DNA of 64,000 nucleotides from Coriobacteriaceae bacterium (GCA_025757745.1 CP107217.1:1488001-1552000), one strand, 5' to 3'; shown: positions 16,463-24,779, counted from the stretch's first letter. Numbers and translations are program-made. Notes: generated from the letters alone by a model not told the origin.

Positions 16463-17134
16463 CTACACCAGCACGTCGGCAAGCGGGCGCTTGGGTACGT
16501 GGTGTACCTGTGCCTCATCACGCCAGTAATTGATAGAGCCATCCGGGTTGGAATCAATTGTATCGATCACCTGTGTCTCGGCGGGAACGCCAAAGACCAT
16601 AATCAGCTTGACCTCGTACTTGTCGCCGTCAAGTCCCATGACATCAATCGCACGAGGCGGAAAGGCTTTGAACATGCACGCCGCCACCTCGGGCGTAGCG
16701 CTGCGGGCGGCGAGCATCATCGTCTGCGCGGCGATACCAGCGTCTGCCTCGGTAATTGGCGCGGCAGGCATGCCCGGAGCGGGACGCTCGGCAAGGATCG
16801 CGATATAGCCGGTCGGGCGCTCGCCCTCGACAGGACCCGACCAATCCTTGAGCGCACCAGCCCATGCGAGCTTTTCAAATAAGCTCGAACACTCCTCGGC
16901 GTCGCTCACCACATGAAAGCGTAGGCGCTGAGCATTGGCGCCGCAGGGAGCCAGGTGCGCCAGCTCTGCCAGCTCGAGCAAAAACTCGCGCGGCACGCGC
17001 ATGGACTCGTCAAAGCGACGGCATGTGCGAGCACGACGGACCAGCGCGTCAAACGATTCCAGACCGAGCTTTTCGCAGCCCTGCTTTGCCATCGATTCGA
17101 CACTCGACGGTGCCTCGGGAACTGCTTCGTTCAT
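16463..17134 (-). CDS. Nitroreductase family protein
   Basis: 223 residues. RRARTCRRFDES near 30 and LAHLAPCGANAQRLRF near 60 are the FMN-binding N-terminal motifs of the nitroreductase superfamily; EADAGIAAQTMMLAA near 125 is the second conserved block. These flavoproteins use NAD(P)H to reduce quinones, nitro-aromatics or other substrates; the natural substrate is unknown. Start ATG 17134 (MNEAVPEAPSS) is preceded by GGGGGG; a slightly longer ATG at 17152 lacks a ribosome-binding site. The protein lies upstream of two histidine phosphatases on the same strand. Confidence 0.8.
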   Translation of the reverse strand: MNEAVPEAPSSVESMAKQGCEKLGLESFDALVRRARTCRRFDESMRVPREFLLELAELAHLAPCGANAQRLRFHVVSDAEECSSLFEKLAWAGALKDWSGPVEGERPTGYIAILAERPAPGMPAAPITEADAGIAAQTMMLAARSATPEVAACMFKAFPPRAIDVMGLDGDKYEVKLIMVFGVPAETQVIDTIDSNPDGSINYWRDEAQVHHVPKRPLADVLV

Positions 17135-17397
17135 AGGAACCCCCCAATACAAGCCAATTGTTCTTAGGAAAATCTAACCTAAAACGCAGGCAATAACGAA
17201 CAGAGCCGCAATGTTCTACACCTGTTGAATAGAAAAACGCGACATGGGGAACAACGAGAACAAATCGGGACCTTTGGGTTACACTTCGCCCTCCCCGACC
17301 CATACGCCGGTGCCTTTAGGCGATACTTGTTGTAGCAACTGCGGCATACGCCGCAAAAACAACAATGACGGCAAACGCCGCGCGGAAAGGAGACCTC

Positions 17398-18000
17398 ATG
17401 GGCATCTTTAAGAACGACGACCAGCAGTCGAACCTGTTTGGATTTGACGAGAAAAGCATGGCAGGCAAGGCAATCAAGGCCGTGCGCTGGATCTACGCCG
17501 TCACGGGCGTCATCGCGCTGCTTGCCGGCATCGCGCTGCTGTTTGCGCCCGCCAAGTCCCTCGTCTTTTTGACGACCGTCCTGGGCTTCTACTTTGTGAT
17601 CACGGCTGGCGTCAGGCTGTTCACCGCCATTTTTGAGCCGCTACTGCCCGCCGGCTGGCGCGTGACGAGCATCATCTCCAACCTGCTCATCATCCTGGGC
17701 GGCGTCATAATCCTGCGCAATCAGGCTTTCTCGACCGCGACGCTCACCACGCTCGTGGTGGTCGTGGCTGGCTTTGGCTGGATCGTCGAAGGCGTCATGT
17801 CCATTCTGGAGTCCGAGCTTTCGTCTAACCGCGCCCTTGCCATCCTGAGCGGCGCGCTCTCCATCATCGCCGGCATGTTCGTGTTTATCTATCCACTGTG
17901 GTCGGCAAAGATGCTCGTCATCTTTAGCGGCGCCGCGCTCCTGGTGTTTGGGGTGACGCTGATTATTCGCGCTATCCGCTTTGGCAAGCTGGTGCGCTAG
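17398..18000 (+). CDS. HdeD/DUF308 family membrane protein
   Basis: 200 residues with six hydrophobic segments in three pairs, the pattern of HdeD (acid-resistance membrane protein) and DUF308 proteins; the two-helix repeats are seen near 45-90, 100-145 and 155-195. ATG 17398 follows AAAGGAG. The stop TAG is directly followed by the ATG of the next gene, so the two are co-translated. Biochemical function in this family is not established. A stem with TGCGGCATACGCCGCA (about 17339-17354) lies upstream. Confidence 0.75.
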   Translation: MGIFKNDDQQSNLFGFDEKSMAGKAIKAVRWIYAVTGVIALLAGIALLFAPAKSLVFLTTVLGFYFVITAGVRLFTAIFEPLLPAGWRVTSIISNLLIILGGVIILRNQAFSTATLTTLVVVVAGFGWIVEGVMSILESELSSNRALAILSGALSIIAGMFVFIYPLWSAKMLVIFSGAALLVFGVTLIIRAIRFGKLVR

Positions 18001-18483
18001 ATGCCGCGAACGCTGTTTATTGATGCTGACGCCTGCCCGGTCACGCGTGAGTCGATCGACTGCGCGCGGCGGGCGGGCGTCGCCGTGGTGATTGCCGGCA
18101 ACAGCACGCAGAACCTGGAGCGGCACATTCGCCGCGACGATCCACGTGATGCCGAGCACGCGCGACGCGGCTTTTGGGTCACCACGCTCGATGTGAGCGT
18201 GGGCGCCGATAGTGCCGACTTTGCCATTGTCGAACGTCTGCAGGCGGGCGACGTGGTCGTGACGCAGGACATTGGCCTGGCGAGCATGGTGCTCGGCCGC
18301 GATGCCTCCGCCATCGGCGTGCGCGGGCGCGTGTACGACAAGGCGACCATCGACATGCAGCTGTTTATTCGTCACGAAGAAAAGAAGGTGCGCCGCGCTG
18401 GCGGTCGCACCCGCGGGCCAGCAGCCTTCACCAGCGAAGACCGCGCCCGCTTTAAGCGCAACCTCACCGAGCTGCTGCGCTAA
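18001..18483 (+). CDS. YaiI/YqxD (DUF188) family protein
   Basis: 160 residues. IDADACPVTRES at the N-terminus, VGADSADFAIVERLQAGDVVVTQDIGLA near 77 and the GVRGRVYD block are hallmark DUF188 segments; the fold is PIN-like, with acidic residues suggestive of a metal site. Function is uncharacterised. ATG 18001 immediately follows the HdeD-like stop codon (TAGATG), so translation is probably coupled. Confidence 0.88.
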   Translation: MPRTLFIDADACPVTRESIDCARRAGVAVVIAGNSTQNLERHIRRDDPRDAEHARRGFWVTTLDVSVGADSADFAIVERLQAGDVVVTQDIGLASMVLGRDASAIGVRGRVYDKATIDMQLFIRHEEKKVRRAGGRTRGPAAFTSEDRARFKRNLTELLR

Positions 18484-18487
18484 CCAA

Positions 18488-18525
18488 GGTAGATTTTTGG
18501 GACATGCCCGGAAATCTGCCTTTTT
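18488..18525 (+). terminator. Intrinsic terminator after the YaiI-like gene
   Basis: GGTAGATTT pairs with AAATCTGCC (18488-18496 with 18512-18520, one G.U pair) around a GGG/CCC inner stem, followed by TTTTT at 18521-18525. Confidence 0.8.
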
Positions 18526-18565
18526 GTTTTGGACGGTGTGAGCGCTCAGGATCCGTGGCTCAACA

Positions 18566-18640
18566 AAAAAACGGGCTTCAAAATGCCATGCGTCGCCGCA
18601 TTGTGCAGACGCCGTGCATGGCTATTTTGAAGCCCGTTTT
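18566..18640. terminator. Long inverted repeat, terminator of the metal permease
   Basis: AAAACGGGCTTCAAAAT at the left and ATTTTGAAGCCCGTTTT at the right form a long stem (18567-18583 with 18624-18640) with an inner GCCATGC/GCATGGC pair. A-run on one side and T-run on the other suggest a bidirectional terminator for the permease (minus) and reinforcement for the plus strand. Confidence 0.75.
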
Positions 18641-18651
18641 GTTAGGCCTAC

Positions 18652-19740
18652 TTAGAGGCCGAAGGCAGATAGGGCGAGGCCCCAGCCCACGCCGATGACG
18701 TACATCATGACCAGGAACACGGCATTTTCGCGAGCGCTGCGGTTGGTGCGGAACAGGACCAGGTAGCCCACGCCGGCGGAAATGAGCGTGCCGGCGAGCA
18801 TCGGTGCCAGTTGCAGTGCGCCTTCCAGATACAGCTGCGTAATGACCACGCTCGCCGAGCAGTTGGGGATCAGGCCGACAAGCGCCGAACCCAGGACGGC
18901 GAGCGTCTCGTTGCCACGCAGGAACTGCTCGATCGCAGATTCGCCAAAGGTCTCGAGCACGGCGACCAGAATCAGCGTCACTAGGAAAATGAATACCGAT
19001 ACCTGCACGGTATGCGAGATGGCGCTGCGGATAATCGACAGGACGGGCGCACCTTCGTGTGAGTGAGAGTGACCATGGCCATGATGGTGTTCATGCTCGC
19101 CCTCATGACCGTGATCGTGGACATGTCCATGTTCGTGCTCGTCCTCGTCTTCATCACAACCGCAATGGTCGCGCTCGCACAGCTCATGGATGTGATCGGC
19201 ACTCACGCCAGCCTCGGCCACCTCGTCGATGATGTCACCGCCGCTGTGATCGTCATGCGCGCAGTTAACGTGCGCCGGATTGACAGCGGTTCCCAACACG
19301 GTACGGCGAATCGCCACATGCGCACGGGCGTTGCGACGCAGGCCGCGAATGGCAGCATCCACGATAAAGCCCGTGACCAGCGCGATCAGCGCCTTCGAAG
19401 CCAAAAGCATCGCCATAGTCTGCACGGGAACCTGCTCGGCAAGTAGCAGCGGCAGCATCTCGTCGGAGGTCGAGAGAAACACCGCCACCAGGGTGCCCAG
19501 CGTCACGACGCGACCGGCGTATAGCGTTGCCGCCATGGCCGAAAAGCCGCACTGCGGCACCATGCCCAGCAACGAGCCAACCACGGGGCCAGCGGCGCCG
19601 GCACGCTTAATGGCGCCGTTAACGCGGTCGCCCGCAACATGCTCAAGCGTCTCGAGGACCAGATATGTCACCAACAAGAACGGCACCAGCGAGAGCGTGT
19701 CCTTGCCGGCGTCGAGCAGAATATCAATCAGCAAATCCAT
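18652..19740 (-). CDS. Ten-TM heavy-metal permease with His-rich loop (ArsP_2/putative manganese transporter family)
   Basis: 362 residues. Two membrane halves (residues 10-130 and 225-360), each with the family motif (MVPQCGFSAMAATLYAGR near 59 and LIPNCSASVVITQLYLEG near 293), flank a cytosolic loop of about 60 residues rich in His, Asp and Glu (runs of HEH, HDH and HGHSHSH). This matches the PF11449 10-TM metal exporter family, annotated as putative manganese transporter or arsenic efflux. The His loop suggests divalent metal binding. Start ATG 19740. Two direct repeats upstream may bind a metal regulator. It is convergent with the YaiI-like gene. Confidence 0.75.
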   Translation of the reverse strand: MDLLIDILLDAGKDTLSLVPFLLVTYLVLETLEHVAGDRVNGAIKRAGAAGPVVGSLLGMVPQCGFSAMAATLYAGRVVTLGTLVAVFLSTSDEMLPLLLAEQVPVQTMAMLLASKALIALVTGFIVDAAIRGLRRNARAHVAIRRTVLGTAVNPAHVNCAHDDHSGGDIIDEVAEAGVSADHIHELCERDHCGCDEDEDEHEHGHVHDHGHEGEHEHHHGHGHSHSHEGAPVLSIIRSAISHTVQVSVFIFLVTLILVAVLETFGESAIEQFLRGNETLAVLGSALVGLIPNCSASVVITQLYLEGALQLAPMLAGTLISAGVGYLVLFRTNRSARENAVFLVMMYVIGVGWGLALSAFGL

Positions 19741-19773
19741 GACGGATGGAACCTTTCGTGTCTTTCGGCAGCA

Positions 19774-19818
19774 TTGTAAAAGTCCTAGCGGTCAACTAGG
19801 GTATTGTAATTGTCCTAG
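19774..19818. promoter_or_regulatory. Paired 15 bp direct repeats upstream of the metal permease
   Basis: TTGTAAAAGTCCTAG (19774-19788) and TTGTAATTGTCCTAG (19804-19818) agree at 13 of 15 positions and are exactly 30 bp apart, three helical turns. A CCTAG-N7-CTAGG palindrome lies between and within them. They sit in the divergent promoter region of the metal permease and the exonuclease. Confidence 0.5.
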
Positions 19819-19911
19819 GCGTGATGCCAATAGTTGCCCATGGTAAACTATCATCTCGCCATAACTCGACAAACCCGAGCCGCGCGACGCGGCCCGTCCA
19901 AGGAGCAGCAT

Positions 19912-20880
19912 ATGAACGTTTCGCAAGCACTCGAATACGAGCGCCAGCCGTTTATCCCCATGTTTATCTACGGCGACCACGGCGCCATGGAATCCGAGCG
20001 TCAGAAAGGCGAAGAGGCCCTCAAGGTGCTCGAGACTGAGTACTTTACCGCCGAGGACGACCCCGGCTTCGACTTTGCCACCGTGCGCGACCTAGCCGAC
20101 CGCAACCGCGACCTGTGCGACCAGATTGGCGAGGCGCGCCTGCGCAACGTGACGCCCGCGACGCTTTCGCGCGGCCTGTCCGACGCCGACACCTGCGCTG
20201 CCATCGGCAAGATGCAAAAGCGCACCGCCGCGTCCGTCATGCGCGAGATCCGCGGCGACCGCGACGCGCTCGGCGTCGCCTACGCCCGCAAGCCCATTCA
20301 GGGCACGGTGCTCGGCATCGACATCGAGACCACCGGCCGCGCACCCGAGCGCGGCTATATCATCAACGTGGGCTGGGAGATCATGGACCTCACCAGCGAC
20401 GCCGTCCCGCACGACGCCGAGGCGCACTACTGCGGCCTGCCCGATATCTACCGCGGCGAGGATGTGCCGTTGTCGAATATCCACCACATCACCTGGGACG
20501 ACATCGACGGCAAAACGCCCTTCCGCGAGAACAAAGAGCTGCAAAAGCAGCTGCTCAAGCTTATGAAGAAGTACCCGTACATGGCGCACAACGCCGCCTT
20601 TGAAGACAGCTGGTTCAAGATCCACTTGGACGGTTACGCCGAGGCACGCCGCGCGGGTAAGATCATCGTCATCGACTCGCGCCAGATCTGCCGCAGCCTG
20701 GACGCCGATGTGCGCTCGCTCCCCCGCGAGTCCGCGCCCGCCGCGCTCGAGAACTGGGCGCGCCGCCGTGGCACCCTCGCCGCCGACGCCAACGAGCAGC
20801 ACCTGGGCCTCGACGACACCGACCTCATGCTCCGTACCGTCCAGGCCGAGTTCAACCTCAAGAACCTATTTGCCAAGTAG
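19912..20880 (+). CDS. DEDD-type 3'-5' exonuclease (DnaQ-like)
   Basis: 322 residues. An N-terminal helical region of about 125 residues precedes an exonuclease domain with GIDIETTGR near 136 (Exo I acidic pair), an aspartate-rich middle, YMAHNAAFEDSWF near 224 (Exo II) and LGLDDTDLML near 304 (Exo III). These acidic residues bind two metals that cut DNA or RNA 3' ends. No polymerase domain is attached, so it may act in repair or RNA processing. ATG 19912 is selected by AAGGAG 7 bases upstream. A good terminator follows at 20980. Confidence 0.8.
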   Translation: MNVSQALEYERQPFIPMFIYGDHGAMESERQKGEEALKVLETEYFTAEDDPGFDFATVRDLADRNRDLCDQIGEARLRNVTPATLSRGLSDADTCAAIGKMQKRTAASVMREIRGDRDALGVAYARKPIQGTVLGIDIETTGRAPERGYIINVGWEIMDLTSDAVPHDAEAHYCGLPDIYRGEDVPLSNIHHITWDDIDGKTPFRENKELQKQLLKLMKKYPYMAHNAAFEDSWFKIHLDGYAEARRAGKIIVIDSRQICRSLDADVRSLPRESAPAALENWARRRGTLAADANEQHLGLDDTDLMLRTVQAEFNLKNLFAK

Positions 20881-20979
20881 ATTGCCAAGCAGAGGCGCCA
20901 TTCGCGAGCGATACTCGTCGGGCCATAACGCCCCGCGCAAAAGCGACACGCCGAGGCGTCCCTCTCAAGCAACGCAATG

Positions 20980-21014
20980 CGGGCCGATAACCAAGTGGAT
21001 ATCGGCCCGTTTTT
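20980..21014 (+). terminator. Intrinsic terminator after the exonuclease gene
   Basis: CGGGCCGATA (20980-20989) pairs perfectly with TATCGGCCCG (21000-21009), followed by TTTTT. The rest of the gap 20881-21195 holds the arsR promoter. Confidence 0.85.
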
Positions 21015-21121
21015 GCACGTCGCTAAGGTACCCACGTTGGCATCAGCGGCCTTATTCGCGCCCACCGATGCCCTTAGCCGCCTTTGGGAGCATTCGATAG
21101 CAAAATATTTCACGAATTATA

Positions 21122-21181
21122 TTGACATATGAACATGCGCTCATATACTCGAAAGTAAGTTATATGAGCGCATGTTCATAT
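21122..21181 (+). promoter_or_regulatory. arsR promoter with two inverted metal-sensor operators
   Basis: A near-consensus promoter TTGACA (21122-21127) - 16 bp - TATACT (21144-21149) is overlapped by a 21 bp operator at 21127-21147 (ATATGAACATG...). A perfect inverted copy lies at 21161-21181 (...GCATGTTCATAT), 13 bp away. Each half is an imperfect palindrome of the ArsR/SmtB ATATGA-N-C...TTCATAT type. Binding would cover the spacer and the transcription start. Confidence 0.85.
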
Positions 21182-21195
21182 GAAAGGATATTGCA

Positions 21196-21564
21196 ATGAG
21201 CGAACAAGCTGATGAAATGAAGTCCGGCATCGACACCAGCATCGTGCCCGACGTCCCCACCACTTGCTCGCCCGAGGACCTTCCCGACGAGGAGCTGCTG
21301 TACGACCTTGCCGACCTGTTCAAGGTCTTTAGCGACACCACGCGTATCAAGATCCTCTATGCCCTCATGGGTCGCGAGCTCTGCGTGGCCGACATCGCCG
21401 AAGCGACCGCGACCTCGCAGTCTGCGGTGTCGCACCAGCTGCGCACGCTCAAGCAGTCGCACCTGGTTAAATTCCGACGCGACGGGCGCAACATCCTCTA
21501 CTCGCTTGCCGACGACCATGTCTACACCATGCTCAACCAAGGCATGAGCCACATCTGCGAATAG
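21196..21564 (+). CDS. ArsR/SmtB-family metal-sensing repressor
   Basis: 122 residues. Winged helix-turn-helix: LFKVFSDTTRIKILYAL near 42, ELCVADIAEATATSQSAVSHQLRTL (recognition helix) near 60-86, then HLVKFRRDGRNILYSL. The C-terminal helix has D-x-H ... H-x(2)-E spacing (DDHVYTML...SHICE), the alpha-5 zinc site of SmtB/CzrA-type sensors. The CadC-type N-terminal cysteine pair is only partly present (one Cys in ELCVADIA). It is predicted to repress itself, the HMA protein and the ATPase, and to release on zinc-like metals. ATG 21196 follows GAAAGGA. Confidence 0.86.
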   Translation: MSEQADEMKSGIDTSIVPDVPTTCSPEDLPDEELLYDLADLFKVFSDTTRIKILYALMGRELCVADIAEATATSQSAVSHQLRTLKQSHLVKFRRDGRNILYSLADDHVYTMLNQGMSHICE

Positions 21565-21627
21565 CGACCAACCACGGTACCAGCGCGGCCTGCACCCAAG
21601 CCGCAAAAACGGGGAAAGGAACCCACC

Positions 21628-21846
21628 ATGAAAAAGCAGTTCAAGCTCGACGAGATCGACTGCGCCAACTGCGCGCGTAAGCTTCAGGACGAGCTGGCCA
21701 AGCTCGATGGCGTCAAGTCCGTTTCGGTCAACTTTATGACCCAGAAGTTAACGCTCGAGGCCGATGACGCCGAGTTCGACGAGGTCCTCGACCGCGTCGT
21801 GGAGTTTACCGCCGACGCCGAGCCGGACTGCGAGATCATTCTCTAG
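21628..21846 (+). CDS. Free-standing heavy-metal-associated (HMA) domain protein
   Basis: 72 residues, a complete ferredoxin-like HMA fold. MKKQFKLDEIDCANCARKL shows the CxxC metal site (CANC at residues 12-15), then LDGVKSVSVNFMTQKLTLE. The aspartate before the CxxC (DCANC) is typical of zinc/cadmium/lead-type HMA domains rather than the copper type. It lies between arsR and a P1B ATPase that has no HMA domain of its own, so it probably provides metal to that pump in trans. GGGAAAGGA lies upstream of ATG 21628. Confidence 0.88.
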   Translation: MKKQFKLDEIDCANCARKLQDELAKLDGVKSVSVNFMTQKLTLEADDAEFDEVLDRVVEFTADAEPDCEIIL

Positions 21847-21901
21847 CCCAGATTACGCCAACCTGCAAGGTCGCGCTTGCCGCGGCCTTTGCTCGCGAAA
21901 T

Positions 21902-21920
21902 TATATGAGCGAGTGTTCAT
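21902..21920 (+). promoter_or_regulatory. Third ArsR-type operator, before the P-type ATPase
   Basis: TATATGAGCGAGTGTTCAT at 21902-21920 matches the upstream operators at all but two positions. It lies 24 bp before the ATPase ATG, so the pump has its own repressor site in addition to the operon promoter. Confidence 0.75.
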
Positions 21921-21944
21921 ACATTCAAATGGGAGGATTGAATC

Positions 21945-23897
21945 ATGGCAACCGCCGATCCCAAGAAGAAAAAGAAGAAGCGTAAGAAGAAAGAGTCCCT
22001 TGAGCATAAGCGCAACCGTATCCTGGTAGCGCTAGGCATTTTTGCCGTTGTTTATGCCCTCGACGAGCTCGGAGCTCTCACTATCGCATTTGGGGAGCCC
22101 GGCAACGTCTACGCCAGTTTCGTGCTGTTCCTCGTGCCGTTTTTAATTGCCGGCTACGACGTGCTCCAAAAGGCATACAACAACATCCGCCGCGGCAAGG
22201 CCTTCGACGAAAGCTTCCTCATGGCCGTCGCGACCATCGGCGCGTTTGCCATGGTGCTCTTCCCCGATACCGATCCGCACATGGCCGAAGGCGCCGCTGT
22301 CATGCTGTTCTACCAGGTCGGCGAGCTGTTCCAGGCATACGCCGTGGGCAAGAGCCGCAAGTCGATCAGCGCCATGATGGACATCGCACCCGATTATGCC
22401 AACGTCGAGCAACTCGACGGCACACTCGAGCAGGTCTTTCCCGATGACATCGCCGTCGGCACCGTCATCGTCGTCAAGCCCGGCGAGCGCGTGCCCATCG
22501 ACGGCGTCATCGTCGAAGGCGAGACGCAGCTCGATACCGCCGCCCTTACCGGCGAGTCGGTCCCCCGCCCGGCCAAAACCGGAGACGATATCATCAGCGG
22601 CTGCATCAACATGACGGGTCTCATCCACGTGCGCACCACCAAGCCATTTGGCGAGTCCACCGTCGCGCGCGTCCTGGAGCTCGTAGAAAACGCCAGCGAA
22701 AAGAAGGCGCGTACCGAGAACTTCATCACGCGCTTCGCCCGCGTCTACACGCCCGCCGTCACCGGCGCGGCCGCGGTACTCGCGCTCGGCGGCGGCTTGG
22801 TCACCGGCGCCTGGTCCGACTGGATCCTGCGCGGCCTGACCTTCCTGGTCGTCAGCTGCCCGTGCGCGCTCGTGATCAGCGTCCCGCTCAGCTTCTTTGG
22901 TGGCATCGGCGGCGCGTCCAAGCTGGGAGTTCTCATCAAGGGCTCCAACTACCTCGAGACGCTCGCCGATGTGGATACCGTCGTCTTTGACAAGACCGGC
23001 ACGCTCACCAACGGCACGTTTTCGGTCGTGGCGGTACACCCCGAGACCGGCTATACCGAGCAGTCACTGCTTGAGGTCGCGGCCCTTGCCGAGTCGTTTT
23101 CCGATCACCCCATCGCGCAGTCGGTACGCACCGCCTTCCAGGGCGAGCTCGATCCCAAACGCGTAAGCGACTCCACCAATGACGCGGGCCATGGCGTGAC
23201 GGCGAATATCGACGGCAAGCGCGTCATCGTCGGCAATGCCAAGATGCTTGCTGCGGCCGGTATCGACGCCCCCAATTGCGAGGTCGTCGGTACGATCCTC
23301 CATGTACTGGTCGATGACACGTACGCCGGCCATATCGTAATTGCCGACACCATAAAGGCCGATGCCAAGCAGGCGATTCGCGACTTGCACACTGCCGGCG
23401 TCAAACGCACCGTCATGCTCACGGGCGACCGTGAGGAGGTTGCAGCGTCTGTGGCCAAGCAGCTGGGGCTCGACGAGTTCCACGCGCAGCTCATGCCAGG
23501 CGATAAGGTCGAGCGCGTCGAGGCATTGCTGGCAGTCGAATCGAGCAAGGGCAAGCTCGCCTTTGTCGGTGACGGAATCAACGACGCACCCGTGCTCACG
23601 CGCGCCGACGTCGGAATCGCCATGGGCGCCATGGGCTCGGACGCCGCAATTGAAGCTGCCGACGTGGTGCTGATGGACGACAAGCCGTCCAACATCTCCC
23701 GCGCGATCCGCGTGGCGCGCAAGACCATGACGATTGTTTGGCAGAACATCATCTTTGCGCTGGGCATTAAGCTGCTGATCCTGGTGCTCGCGGCGCTCGG
23801 CATCGCCAACATGTGGCTTGCCGTCTTTGGCGACGTGGGCGTGGCGATCATCGCCATCCTGAACGCCATGCGCGCGATGGGTGTCAAGAACCTGTAG
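21945..23897 (+). CDS. P1B-type heavy-metal ATPase (Zn/Cd/Pb-type exporter)
   Basis: 650 residues. A Lys-rich N-terminus (KKKKKKRKKK) replaces the usual HMA domains. Then follow membrane helices, the TGES actuator motif near 203, the CPC metal-path motif in SCPCALVIS near 304, DKTGTLTNG near 348 with the phosphorylated Asp, HPIAQS near 387 and GDGINDAP near 542. The CPC motif plus the ArsR-type sensor and HMA partner point to Zn2+/Cd2+/Pb2+ export. The length is shorter than CadA/ZntA because the metal-binding domain is a separate protein. The GGGAGG ribosome-binding site is 8 bp before ATG 21945. Confidence 0.9.
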   Translation: MATADPKKKKKKRKKKESLEHKRNRILVALGIFAVVYALDELGALTIAFGEPGNVYASFVLFLVPFLIAGYDVLQKAYNNIRRGKAFDESFLMAVATIGAFAMVLFPDTDPHMAEGAAVMLFYQVGELFQAYAVGKSRKSISAMMDIAPDYANVEQLDGTLEQVFPDDIAVGTVIVVKPGERVPIDGVIVEGETQLDTAALTGESVPRPAKTGDDIISGCINMTGLIHVRTTKPFGESTVARVLELVENASEKKARTENFITRFARVYTPAVTGAAAVLALGGGLVTGAWSDWILRGLTFLVVSCPCALVISVPLSFFGGIGGASKLGVLIKGSNYLETLADVDTVVFDKTGTLTNGTFSVVAVHPETGYTEQSLLEVAALAESFSDHPIAQSVRTAFQGELDPKRVSDSTNDAGHGVTANIDGKRVIVGNAKMLAAAGIDAPNCEVVGTILHVLVDDTYAGHIVIADTIKADAKQAIRDLHTAGVKRTVMLTGDREEVAASVAKQLGLDEFHAQLMPGDKVERVEALLAVESSKGKLAFVGDGINDAPVLTRADVGIAMGAMGSDAAIEAADVVLMDDKPSNISRAIRVARKTMTIVWQNIIFALGIKLLILVLAALGIANMWLAVFGDVGVAIIAILNAMRAMGVKNL

Positions 23898-23913
23898 CAC
23901 TCGTGGTCCCTCC

Positions 23914-24040
23914 GGCCGGGGCCGGGTTTGGTTTTGAAAACGTCCTCGCGCATGAGGCCCGTCTTTCCTGCTCCTACGGAGCAACGGAAAGACGGGCCTC
24001 GCGCTGCGGAGTGTTTTCAAAACCAAACCCGGCCCCGGCC
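23914..24040. repeat. Nested perfect inverted repeat, 127 bp
   Basis: The outer arms (23914-23941 and 24013-24040) are 28 bp and perfectly complementary, beginning GGCCGGGGCCGGG. The inner arms (23955-23969 and 23986-24000) are 15 bp, GAGGCCCGTCTTTCC. The element begins 16 bp after the ATPase stop. It is a very stable cruciform or terminator-like element. The remainder of the gap to 24176 has no gene. Confidence 0.75.
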
Positions 24041-24176
24041 TGCGGTGACGTTGCTGGTGGTTCTTGGGCATCGCTTGCTGGCGGGGTTCCTTGTCTGAGT
24101 TGGACTTAGTTGGTGGGGCTACTGGTCCCGGTCGCTGGTTCGCGCTTTGCGCGAACTCCGCGCTACTGGGGATCAA

Positions 24177-24566
24177 TTAGGCTTCCGTTGCTGGGCCCGC
24201 CACATCTTCCCGCCCCAACATCGATCTTAGCTTCTCAAAGCTCTCCTCGCTCAGGCAATGCTCCATGTGGCAGCCCTCTTGCGAGGCAACCTCGGGCGCT
24301 ACACCTGCGTCCTCTAGCAGCCCCACAAAAAAGCAATGGCGCTCCCACATTTGACGGGCAACCTCAATACCGCGTTCCGTCAGATGAACATCTCGTTTTC
24401 CCATTTCGACATAGCCGTTGCTTTCCAGCGTCGCCATGGCTTTAGAGACACTTGCCTTGGTTACGCCCAGGTATTCGGCGACGTCAATTGACCGAACGAT
24501 GCCCTGGCGCTCCGAGAGCACATAAATAGATTCGAGATAGTCTTCTCCAGATTCACGCAGGGCCAT
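24177..24566 (-). CDS. DtxR/MntR-family metal-dependent regulator
   Basis: 129 residues. A winged helix (ALRESGEDYLESIYVLSERQG, then VAEYLGVTKASVSKAMATLESNGYVEMG) is followed by the HLTERGIEVARQMWERH and EVASQEGCHMEHCLSEE metal-binding helices. DtxR/MntR proteins bind DNA when loaded with Fe2+ or Mn2+. The short length without an SH3 domain is MntR/IdeR-like; Mn versus Fe cannot be settled. It is near a P-type ATPase and 4.4 kb from a putative Mn transporter. ATG 24566 follows GAAAGGCGGCCC. Confidence 0.82.
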   Translation of the reverse strand: MALRESGEDYLESIYVLSERQGIVRSIDVAEYLGVTKASVSKAMATLESNGYVEMGKRDVHLTERGIEVARQMWERHCFFVGLLEDAGVAPEVASQEGCHMEHCLSEESFEKLRSMLGREDVAGPATEA

Positions 24567-24605
24567 GGGCCGCCTTTCGCGATGGCTTCTAGTTAGCCTT
24601 TGGAT

Positions 24606-24636
24606 ACTTTTGCTTGAATTACTTTACCGCAAAAGT
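24606..24636 (-). promoter_or_regulatory. Inverted repeat in the mntR-like promoter
   Basis: ACTTTTGC (24606-24613) and GCAAAAGT (24629-24636) form an inverted repeat with a 15 bp spacer, 40 bp upstream of the DtxR-like start. Autoregulation is likely but untested. Confidence 0.45.
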
Positions 24637-24723
24637 TGCCCATGTCTTACTACATTGTCTAAAAAGTTAACCGTGTTTCACAAAATGCGCGGAGCAAGCA
24701 GGGCGACACGACACGCAACGCGC

Positions 24724-24774
24724 AGGGAGTGTCCCCAGCTGCCGGCAGAAAAGGAGCGTCCCCAAGTGCCGAGC
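24724..24774. repeat. GGAGTGTCCCCAG repeat, copy B
   Basis: A unit GGGAGTGTCCCCAGCTGCCGG... followed by GGAGCGTCCCCAAGTGCC ends 5 bp before the stop codon of the minus-strand HAD gene. It matches copies A (819-867) and C (41085-41145). Confidence 0.75.
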
Positions 24775-24779
24775 CGCAG

